Assembly: GCA_947244675.1 (NCBI GenBank) | Contig: CAMXLV010000058.1 | Coordinates: 1 to 10,218 of the forward strand | From: an uncultured Clostridium sp. | GTDB lineage: Bacteria; Bacillota_A; Clostridia; TANB77; CAG-508 | Reading direction: 5' to 3' | Length of the DNA: 10,218 nt | The notes under the pieces: generated by a model | Told to the model about the DNA's origin: nothing | The model's input: the letters and a program-made list of their open reading frames with translations, nothing else | Database searches by the model: none | Program-made: the position numbers and the translations under genes | Shown: in pieces, positions 1 through 5,667 of the stretch | How positions within the stretch are numbered: position 1 is the first letter of the stretch | Layout: each line of letters opens with the position of its first letter

Positions 1-427
1 AGCCAACCACGGAAAAACACGCCAAATTAATTTTTATAACATGGATAATACCTTTTATTTTGTAGACTTACCAGGTTATGGTTATAGTAAAATGTCTAAA
101 AAGGAACAAGAACAGGTAGGAAAATTTATTGAAGAATATTTATTTCATCGAAAAGAAATTGCTTTGATTGTATTTTTAGTAGATATTAGACATAACCCCA
201 CGGAAAATGATAAACTTATGTATCATTATATGATTTCTTCTCAATTACCTTGTATGATCTTAGCCAATAAGGCTGATAAAATTGCTATTACAAAGGTAGA
301 TGATGCTACTAAATCTTTGCAAAAACACTTAAATCCTCTTGAGGATATTCCAATTTTTCCTTTTTCATCAGAACGCAAAATTTATATAGATGATGTTTGG
401 CAGTTTATTGATAATTATATTTCCTAA
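1..427 (+). CDS. engB: EngB/YsxC-type ribosome-biogenesis GTPase, 3' part, with a +1 recoding site
   Basis: This is the C-terminal part of the TRAFAC-class GTPase EngB (YihA/YsxC), which acts in late assembly of the large ribosomal subunit; the 5' end lies outside the window. Visible motifs are the switch I region PGKTRQINFY, the G3 motif DLPGYGYSK, the G4 motif NKADK and the G5-like SSE near the end. Reading from base 1 gives S-Q-P and then an in-frame CGG at 10-12, after which the frame hits TAA at 28-30. Skipping C10 and reading GGA as glycine gives SQPGKTRQINFY, which matches the conserved S-x-x-P-G-[KR]-T pattern. The frame continues to TAA at 425-427, giving 141 visible residues. Without the shift, the upstream bases would read ANHGKTR, which lacks the conserved proline. 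ATG 41 is internal and not the start. Family assignment is very sure; the shift rests on family conservation because the upstream frame is not visible. Confidence 0.93.
   Translation, partial: ANHGKTRQINFYNMDNTFYFVDLPGYGYSKMSKKEQEQVGKFIEEYLFHRKEIALIVFLVDIRHNPTENDKLMYHYMISSQLPCMILANKADKIAITKVDDATKSLQKHLNPLEDIPIFPFSSERKIYIDDVWQFIDNYIS
10..13 (+). other. CGGA +1 recoding site in engB
   Basis: CCA is followed by CGG-A. The codon CGG is in frame with S-Q-P upstream. Skipping C and decoding GGA (11-13) as glycine restores the conserved PGKT of EngB switch I. This is one of six such sites in the window. Confidence 0.7.
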
Positions 428-433
428 TTTTTA

Positions 434-466
434 AGGAGGGGACAACTTTTCGTCCCCTCCTCTTGC
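434..466 (+). terminator. Rho-independent terminator after engB
   Basis: A perfect 10-bp GC-rich stem (434-443 with 452-461, core GGAGGGGAC) has an 8-nt loop and starts seven bases after the engB stop. The T-rich tail (TCTTGCTTTT) is imperfect, so the hairpin at 474-503 may act with it. Confidence 0.8.
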
Positions 467-473
467 TTTTAAG

Positions 474-503
474 AAACTTTAATTTCAAAGTTTATTTTTT
501 TTT
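474..503 (+). terminator. Second tandem terminator, A/T-rich hairpin with nine-T tail
   Basis: AAACTTT (474-480) pairs with AAAGTTT (487-493) across a 6-nt loop, followed by A and nine T residues. The tail orientation serves plus-strand transcripts leaving engB. It runs into the stop codon of the converging minus-strand gene (502-504). Confidence 0.6.
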
Positions 504-1380
504 AAGCTACTGTATATCCATCTTTTTCCTTTTTAAAAAAGCCTATTCTTAGACCTTCATTTATTAGTTCCTTTACCCTAGCTTCTGGCAAAGAACTATT
601 TGTAACAATGTAATCAAATCCCTTTAATTTTCTTGGTCTTTTTACAAACATGTACCATATCTTTGCTAAATCAGATACGAAATAACACCCCTCTTTATCC
701 TCAGTGATGAATCCAATTTCTTTCGAGTTAGATATTACTTCTATCATAATAACTTCTCTTTCTCCAAAAAGTTCTCTCATTTTAGCAACTTCAACTACTT
801 TTTTCTTATAAATGTAGTCAATTGCTTCTTTGTAGTTATCATCAATGATATACAAATCATTCAAGAGCTCTACTTTTTGTTTTCTGGAATCTTGCGTTTC
901 CAAATTAGAATTTTCTTCTTCTTTTTTGGAAGGTTCTTTTTTCGCCTTTTGTTGCTCCTGCATTGGCTGTTCCTCCTTTGGAGAATCTTTTTCCTCATTT
1001 TGAGGAATAAGCAATTTGTATTCTCCTCTACCTACTCTTTCGATTTTTTTACTTTTCAACAACTTTGTTAGAGCTTGATTTACTTGGTTATATCCAATCG
1101 TTGTTTCTTCCATAATTTCTCGTATTGTTAAAATACGATTTTGTCTAGCAATACATTCTAAAACCAGATCACTGTTTTTCTTTTTTTCTTTCTTCTCAAT
1201 AACATTTTTTTGCTGTTGTAATAAATTATTATCTATTCCCCTCAGCAAAAGTACTTTAACATCTTCATCTGTCAGTTCAATTTTTACCTGATAGGTAGAA
1301 ATCTTAGGGCTTACATTCGCTTCTTCCATCCGTTTCCAAAAATCTTCAAATGTTTTTGGATTGTTAATTGTAATCTTCAT
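502..1380 (-). CDS. Hypothetical protein, putative winged-helix domain and charged linker
   Basis: 292 residues; I do not recognise the family. Residues 70-124 (DLVLECIARQNRILTIREIM onward, ending GRGEYKLL) have the spacing of a winged-helix DNA-binding domain, with helices, a recognition-like helix near 97-110 and a basic wing. Residues 125-168 are a low-complexity K/E/Q linker. Residues 169-292 form a second globular, mostly helical part. There is no signal peptide or membrane segment, so a cytoplasmic regulator is plausible. The start is supported by AGGAGG six bases upstream. It is transcribed alone from the promoter at 1462-1490. Oddity: codon 17 (1330-1332) is CGG followed by A, the same sequence that marks frameshifts elsewhere here, yet the gene stays open only without a shift. 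A shift would add five residues and stop. A start at ATG 1329 just after the CGG is possible but has only a weak ribosome site. Confidence 0.8.
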   Translation of the reverse strand: MKITINNPKTFEDFWKRMEEANVSPKISTYQVKIELTDEDVKVLLLRGIDNNLLQQQKNVIEKKEKKKNSDLVLECIARQNRILTIREIMEETTIGYNQVNQALTKLLKSKKIERVGRGEYKLLIPQNEEKDSPKEEQPMQEQQKAKKEPSKKEEENSNLETQDSRKQKVELLNDLYIIDDNYKEAIDYIYKKKVVEVAKMRELFGEREVIMIEVISNSKEIGFITEDKEGCYFVSDLAKIWYMFVKRPRKLKGFDYIVTNSSLPEARVKELINEGLRIGFFKKEKDGYTVA

Positions 1381-1461
1381 GTTGATCCTCCTTTTTGTCC
1401 ATTGCCTGTTCTAAATTTGGTTTACAGTTGCTCAAAATATGCTACTACATATTTTATGTAT

Positions 1462-1490
1462 ATAATATAACAATACTTTCTAAAAATCAA
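1462..1490 (-). promoter_or_regulatory. Sigma-A promoter for the 292-residue protein gene
   Basis: On the minus strand, TTGATT (1485-1490) is followed by a 17-bp spacer and TATTAT (1462-1467). Expected transcription start is near 1455, leaving a leader of about 75 nt before the AGGAGG site. Confidence 0.65.
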
Positions 1491-1549
1491 GCTTTTTTTC
1501 ATTTCTATCTTTCTAAAATAAATTTATCATCAAGTTCCCTATTTTATAA

Positions 1550-1581
1550 GAAAAAGAGTAAGAAAAATTTTTCCTACTCTT
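1550..1581 (-). terminator. Rho-independent terminator of the small membrane protein gene
   Basis: On the minus strand a 14-bp hairpin (1554-1581, AAGAGTA paired with TACTCTT plus GG-AAAAA / TTTTT-CT, one G-U pair) lies 14 bases after the stop, followed by TTTCTTAT. The G-U pair exists only on the minus strand, which fits this orientation. Confidence 0.7.
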
Positions 1582-1595
1582 CAAACCAATCTTTT

Positions 1596-1874
1596 TTAGC
1601 AACAGCATTTACATTTGCATTTTTCTTTTCTTTTACAACTACAGAACATCAAGATGATTGTTAAAATTAACAATAATCCCAATATTACAGCTAAGACAAT
1701 TACTGCTGGTAACGCTGCAAGAATAGCTGCTGCCACTGCTGCACCAATAATTAAACCAATAACAAGAGCAAAAAGTGTTAATAATATAATTGCTACAATT
1801 CCTAAACAATGTCTTTTTTTTGCACATTTTTCTGGTCTATTATCATAACAATAAATTGTTTCTTGTGGCTCCAT
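1596..1874 (-). CDS. Small two-helix membrane protein with cysteine-rich C-terminal tail
   Basis: 92 residues, family not recognised. An N-terminal polar part of about 25 residues contains C9, C17 and C23. A long hydrophobic stretch (roughly 25-76) is rich in I/L/A/V with glycine and proline breaks, consistent with two membrane helices in a hairpin. The tail FCSCKRKEKCKCKCCC has seven cysteines alternating with lysines. Such a tail could bind metal or be lipidated; neither is shown. The ribosome site decides the start: GGAGGTGA lies eight bases upstream of ATG 1874. A longer reading from TTG 1892 would begin inside that ribosome site and is rejected. It has its own promoter (1922-1951) and terminator (1550-1581), so it is probably monocistronic. 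Confidence 0.8.
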   Translation of the reverse strand: MEPQETIYCYDNRPEKCAKKRHCLGIVAIILLTLFALVIGLIIGAAVAAAILAALPAVIVLAVILGLLLILTIILMFCSCKRKEKCKCKCCC

Positions 1875-1921
1875 AACTAAAGTCACCTCCAATACAAGTA
1901 CCTTGATTGATACTATATTGT

Positions 1922-1951
1922 ATTATATGTCGTTTTTTGTCATTTTGTGAA
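1922..1951 (-). promoter_or_regulatory. Sigma-A promoter for the small membrane protein gene
   Basis: On the minus strand, TTCACA (1946-1951) has an 18-bp spacer to a perfect TATAAT (1922-1927). It is divergent from the promoter at 1968-1996; the two -35 boxes lie only 16 bp apart. Confidence 0.65.
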
Positions 1952-1967
1952 AATATAACTTTACTTA

Positions 1968-1996
1968 TTGACTTTATGTTAATGTTGGTGTATACT
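1968..1996 (+). promoter_or_regulatory. Strong sigma-A promoter for the 35-residue peptide gene
   Basis: TTGACT (1968-1973), a 17-bp spacer and TATACT (1991-1996). Each hexamer differs from consensus by one base. Expected start is near 2003, giving a leader of about 60 nt that holds the hairpin at 2019-2047. Confidence 0.75.
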
Positions 1997-2018
1997 TTAA
2001 CAGTCACTATTTAATAAT

Positions 2019-2047
2019 AAGTCGACCTTTCTATTTTGGTCGCACTT
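2019..2047 (+). promoter_or_regulatory. 5' leader hairpin just before a ribosome binding site
   Basis: AAGTCGACC (2019-2027) pairs with GGTCG-C-ACTT (2038-2047), nine pairs with one bulged C and a 10-nt loop. It ends six bases before GGAG of the 35-residue gene, so it could affect translation or protect the RNA 5' end. No riboswitch class is recognised. Confidence 0.4.
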
Positions 2048-2064
2048 GAAAAAGGAGAATGCTT

Positions 2065-2172
2065 ATGAGCACTCGTAATGACAAACAAAGGCTAGAAAAA
2101 AAGAAAAGAAAAAATTTTGAGAAAAAGGAGAAACGGCGTATTGAAAAACGTTTAGCCAAAAATTCTCAATAG
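2065..2172 (+). CDS. Very basic 35-residue peptide
   Basis: A short ORF with AAAGGAGA six bases before ATG 2065, ending TAG 2170-2172. The peptide (start MSTRNDKQRLEKKKRK, end IEKRLAKNSQ) is almost all K, R, E, N and Q and is predicted to be one highly charged helix; it might bind RNA or ribosomes, but no family is recognised. Support comes from a strong promoter, a good ribosome site and tandem terminator hairpins, rather than homology. Codon 24 (2134-2136) is CGG followed by C. Read normally it gives the continuous K/R/E pattern KRRIEKR; read as a +1 site it would give GVLKNV and stop at 29 residues. The transcript could instead be a structured small RNA. Confidence 0.55.
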   Translation: MSTRNDKQRLEKKKRKNFEKKEKRRIEKRLAKNSQ

Positions 2173-2182
2173 CCTTTCCTTA

Positions 2183-2235
2183 GAACAAAAACAAAACATG
2201 ACTAAAAAATCACTTTACATGTTTCGTTTTTGTTC
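2183..2235. terminator. A/T-rich 18-bp hairpin, possible first terminator of the 35-residue gene
   Basis: GAACAAAAACAAAACATG (2183-2200) pairs with 2218-2235 through 18 positions with one mismatch (a G-U pair on the minus strand) and a 17-nt loop. It starts ten bases after the TAG. The T-rich part is within the stem, so it is weak as a classical terminator and may instead be an RNA-stabilising structure. Confidence 0.45.
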
Positions 2236-2247
2236 GCCTACCAAACA

Positions 2248-2302
2248 AGAAAAAGAAGAGGCAATGAACTATATCCATGTTCATTACGCCTCTTCTTTTT
2301 CT
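2248..2302. terminator. Bidirectional terminator overlapping the DUF951 stop codon
   Basis: The arm 2248-2269 pairs with 2279-2302 as 22 bp, with a 2-nt bulge on the right arm and a 9-nt loop. A-rich and T-rich flanks within the stem allow use in both directions, fitting the convergent genes at 2065-2172 and 2284-2472. The right arm includes the last codons and TAA of the DUF951 gene. Confidence 0.75.
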
Positions 2303-2472
2303 AACTTTTTTGTAATTGCTTTCAATGCCTTTTCCCTTGGAAGTATTACTACATGACCACAACCTTGACATTTCAATTTAAAATCAACACCAACTCTTGT
2401 AATTTCCCATATCTTACTTCCACAAGGATGTTGCTTTTTTGTTCTTACTCGATCTCCTATATTATAGTTCAA
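2284..2472 (-). CDS. DUF951 family small protein (YyzM-like)
   Basis: 62 residues matching the DUF951 family pattern: an N-terminal IGDRVRTKKQHPCGS, then WEITRVGVDFKLKC, then the CQGCGHVVILPREKA core. The cysteines at 17, 35 and 38 with His16 and His40 suggest a metal site. DUF951 proteins are short, widespread in Bacillota and of unknown function, and this length is typical. The start is TTG at 2472, with GAGGG seven bases upstream; no in-frame ATG gives the conserved N-terminus. It lies 95 bases after gltX on the same strand and may be co-transcribed. Its final codons are built into the bidirectional terminator. Confidence 0.85.
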   Translation of the reverse strand: MNYNIGDRVRTKKQHPCGSKIWEITRVGVDFKLKCQGCGHVVILPREKALKAITKKLEKEEA

Positions 2473-2567
2473 AATTTTTCCCTCACTTCTTCTGTTTGCT
2501 ACCTATTATTTATCATTGTAAAGAGTGTCCCTTGTTCCCTTTTAGGAGGGATTTAAAGAACGTCCCC

Positions 2568-4208
2568 CTATCCCTCAAAACGTTTTGCAATTCTGTCTTT
2601 TCCCATGATTTGCATGATTTCGTACATGTCTGGGGTGTTGGTTCTTCCTGTTAATGCTACTCTTAAGACTGTACTTACGTCACCAACATGTGCTTTGTAT
2701 TTGCCTGGATTTTCTTTATATTCTTTTACTTCTTTGGCATAACCAAATTCTCCTGCTAATTCTTTTATGTTGTCAAACCATGTTTGCTTATCAAAAGAAT
2801 CATCATAATACTTTTCAAGATATCGTTTTAATATTTTTTGTATTTCTTTTTTATCATTTATTACTTGATATGGATATTCTTGTGGCTTTTCGTAAAATTT
2901 TTCATCATACATATAAGCAATGTTTTCTTTTACCTCTGACCATTTGGAAATGTCTTTTCTTGGCTTTTTGCCACCTCTTTCAATTCCAAATACTTTTAAA
3001 GCATATTTTTTGTCTTCTAACATTTTAACTAATTCTTCATCATGTTTCTTTGCCCATTTTAAAGCTTCTTCATATACTTTTTCAGCTGTCATCCTAGAAA
3101 TAGCTGTTTTTCCCACATCTAATAATTTCACCATATCAAACAAAGCTCCACTCACACTCATTTTACTTAATTGAAGTTCAAATTCTTCTATGCTCTTTTC
3201 TGGATTGGCTCTTCTCCAATTTTCAAAATTAGAATTAGCAATATTTAGTAAGTATTCCTTTACCGCTTCTTCTGGAATCCCTTCTTCCTCATAATAGCTA
3301 ACTGCTGCCTCAGCATCTTTTCTTTTACTTAACTTTCTTTTATTGCCATTATCATTTTTCATAATAGGAGCTATATGAGCATATTTGGGTGCTTTAAATC
3401 CTAACTCATGAAATAATTGTAAATGTAGTGGAATAGAAGATAGCCACTCATCACCACGAATTACATGTGTTGTTCCCATTAAATGATCATCAATTGCATG
3501 TGCAAAATGGTAAGTTGGCAGTCCATCTGCTTTAATAATTACAACATCTTGATCATTCTCTGGAAAATCTACATTTCCTTTGATTACATCATGATGTTTT
3601 ATTTTTCTATCTTCTCTGCCTGGTGATTTAAAACGAATAATGTAATTTTCACCATTTTTAATTTTTTCTATCATTTCTTCCACTGTATAATTTCTACATT
3701 TTGCCCATACACCATAATAACCTGGTCTTATTTTTGCTGCTTCTTGCTTTGTTCGAATTGCTTCTACTTCTTCTGGAGTGCAAAAACATGGATATGCTTT
3801 TCCTTGCCCTATTAAAAATTTAGCATACGCTTGATAAATCTCTTTTCGAAAAGACTGTCTATAAGGTCCATATTCTCCTCTTTCTTCTTTTTCTGAGGTC
3901 ATACCTTCTTCTGGTTCAATTACAAAGTCCCTTAAAGCTTCTACAATTCCAGTGACTCCATTTTCTACTTCTCTTTTTTGGTCAGTATCTTCAATTCTTA
4001 AAAAGAACACTCCTTCTGTTTGTGAAGTTAATTTTTTAGCAATCAATGATTGATACAAACCTCCTATATGAACAAATCCAGTTGGACTTGGTGCAAATCT
4101 TGTAACAATAGCACCTTCTTTTAAATTTCTTTTTGGATATTTTTCTTCATAATAAGATATTTCCTTTGCCTCTGGAAATATCAAATTGGCTAAATCTTGA
4201 TAATCCAT
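2568..4208 (-). CDS. gltX: Glutamyl-tRNA synthetase (class I)
   Basis: 546 residues. The enzyme charges tRNA-Glu (and in many Bacillota also tRNA-Gln) with glutamate using ATP, in the cytoplasm. The class I HIGH motif is HIGG at 47-50 within TRFAPSPTGFVHIGGLYQSL, and the KMSKS-type loop is KLSKR at 292-296. An insertion around YPCFCTPEE with a later cysteine (WAKCRNY) resembles the cysteine pattern of the GluRS zinc region. A 35-residue extension (MDYQDLANLIFPEAKE onward) precedes TRFAPSPTG; I recall this N-terminus in some clostridial GltX proteins. The C-terminal half is the helical anticodon-binding region. The start has AAAGGA eight bases upstream. It begins 35 bases after the vWA gene with no terminator between, so it may be read from the 7157-7186 promoter. 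I find no in-frame CGG in it. Confidence 0.97.
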   Translation of the reverse strand: MDYQDLANLIFPEAKEISYYEEKYPKRNLKEGAIVTRFAPSPTGFVHIGGLYQSLIAKKLTSQTEGVFFLRIEDTDQKREVENGVTGIVEALRDFVIEPEEGMTSEKEERGEYGPYRQSFRKEIYQAYAKFLIGQGKAYPCFCTPEEVEAIRTKQEAAKIRPGYYGVWAKCRNYTVEEMIEKIKNGENYIIRFKSPGREDRKIKHHDVIKGNVDFPENDQDVVIIKADGLPTYHFAHAIDDHLMGTTHVIRGDEWLSSIPLHLQLFHELGFKAPKYAHIAPIMKNDNGNKRKLSKRKDAEAAVSYYEEEGIPEEAVKEYLLNIANSNFENWRRANPEKSIEEFELQLSKMSVSGALFDMVKLLDVGKTAISRMTAEKVYEEALKWAKKHDEELVKMLEDKKYALKVFGIERGGKKPRKDISKWSEVKENIAYMYDEKFYEKPQEYPYQVINDKKEIQKILKRYLEKYYDDSFDKQTWFDNIKELAGEFGYAKEVKEYKENPGKYKAHVGDVSTVLRVALTGRTNTPDMYEIMQIMGKDRIAKRFEG

Positions 4209-4243
4209 ATTTTCTTTCCTTTCTTTTATAAAGAATTTACTCC

Positions 4244-5657
4244 TTAAGAAGTTCTCCTTTTAAACTTTTTCCTTAATTTTATTATGAGGATTACTACTGT
4301 TCCAAATAAAATAGAAATTACTAAACTATATAAAACAACATTAATTTCTTTTTTATCATCACCAAAAGGTGGTAATACAGTAACATCCATTGCTTTGCTA
4401 TAACGTGTATAGCTAGCAAATCTTGGTCTACCCTCCTCATCTTTTCCCGCTTCAAATCTAATTTTACATACAGCAGAATTTCCATATACGGCTTCTTGTA
4501 ATTGGTTAGCTGATAATAGTACACTTAAAACTAGATTTGCTTCTGGCATTTCTTTATGAGTAACTATTTCCCCATTTTCATTCATATCCCATCCATAACT
4601 AGCATTTGTTTTTGATGGATCTGTTATTAATTTTTCATCTTTTGAAAAAGATAAATTAGGATCTTTGGTATCTGTTATGGTTAATTCACTTATATTTCCT
4701 GATCCATATATTGCTCTTGCTCTTATTGGCATTTTGTATTCGATTTTTAAGACAGCCCCTTGGGCAATTTCACTATCTACTATTAATACTACCTTATCTG
4801 ACATAAGCATAGCACCTTCTACCTTCCCCGAAGGCATAAAGTTAGATGTATCTATTACATAATTATTAATATAGACATATACATCATTATTTAGCTGACT
4901 TTCTATGTCCTGCACATTATCTATTTTAGAAAGCATCATCCCATTAACATTTTCCGTTAAAATCGCACATTCTTGACTTTCATACCAATCTCCAATAATA
5001 GTACCATATATAGCCACCATATTTTCATCTAAGATTCTTAAAATAGCATTTGTATTAAAAATTTCTTCTTCTCCATAAATTCCATCTGTAATTAAGACTA
5101 CTTGCTGTAATAATTCATCATTTTTTTCGCCATCTTGATTTCCTTTTAAGTTATTTCCTTTAGCAGCTACTCTTAAAGCCCCTTCTAATGTTAAACGATA
5201 ACCTTTTAACTCATTGATTTCTTGAATTACTTCTTCTTTATTACTTTTGTATAAATTTTCTATATCATAATAAGCAGAAATTTGACTGTTCCCATTTTCA
5301 CCAAATGGAATTACTGCTATACTTATTTTGTTAGTATAATTTCGATATAACTCATAAATTTTGTCAATAAATGGTATTATTGCTGTTCTATTCTGATAAA
5401 TTTCTCCTCCGCATTTCTATTAAAAAAACTAGGTTCAAATCTTTGTATACATCACCAGATAATTGTGTTTGTGTATCTAAATTTTTGTCTACTTTCATAT
5501 TATATAATATATTTCCATTAGGAAGAATTAATTGCACAGCACTCAATTCTTTTTTAAAATTAAAGGTATTACAAATTCCATAAGAAGTATTTGGTACAAA
5601 AAATATTAAATTTGTCATTACCAATATTGTTAGTATAAAATTGATTATTTTTTTCAT
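4244..5657 (-). CDS. Membrane-anchored von Willebrand A-like protein joined by one +1 recoding site
   Basis: Read with one +1 step at 5408-5411, this is a 470-residue protein with signal peptide (MKKIINFILTILVMTNLIFF, cleavage after about 27), a vWA-like domain and a C-terminal membrane helix (about 439-458) ending in basic LRKKFKRRTS. vWA features are the strand DLNLVFLIE (73-81), SIAVIPFG, the T-L-E-G-A-L segment and the third motif VVLITDG (186-192). The usual metal site D-x-S-x-S is replaced by E-M-G-G-E (81-85), so metal-dependent adhesion may be lost. A conserved-looking extracellular region follows. Without the shift, the first 89 codons end at TAG and the rest has no convincing start. 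GAGGTGA before ATG 5657 overlaps the stop of the surface protein gene ten bases upstream, so the two form an operon. An adhesin or sensor at the surface is likely. A pseudogene or sequence error is the alternative. Confidence 0.75.
5408..5411 (-). other. CGGA +1 recoding site in the vWA-like gene
   Basis: On the minus strand, ATG (codon 82) is followed by CGG-A. Skipping C5411 and reading GGA as glycine joins LVFLIEM to GGEIYQNR and opens 387 further codons. The seven-A/T run just upstream (5422-5428) cannot be the shift point, because the new frame there contains TAA and TAG. Confidence 0.65.
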
Positions 5658-5667
5658 TTTATCACCT

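Noticed and set aside
877..1664. Plus-strand ORFs at 877-1071 and 1395-1664
   Set aside because: Low-complexity F/L/S-rich translations opposite real minus-strand genes or AT-rich spacer, without ribosome sites.
1596..1892. Longer membrane protein starting at TTG 1892
   Set aside because: The extra codons are the ribosome site GGAGGTGA itself, correctly spaced for ATG 1874.
2519..2568. Imperfect repeats (AAAGAGTGTCCC / AAAGAACGTCCC) and TCCCT/AGGGA pairing between gltX and DUF951
   Set aside because: Too short and without a T tract; not enough to call a terminator or mobile element.
4244..5020. A separate gene starting at ATG 5020
   Set aside because: The same frame is open up to 5416 and encodes the central vWA motifs (L-I-T-D-G) before this ATG, which also has no ribosome site. 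It is the 3' part of the 4244-5657 gene.
5422..5428. Slippage on the seven-base A/T run in the vWA-like gene
   Set aside because: Moving by +1 there leads at once to TAA and TAG in the new frame, so the shift must lie after them, at CGGA.
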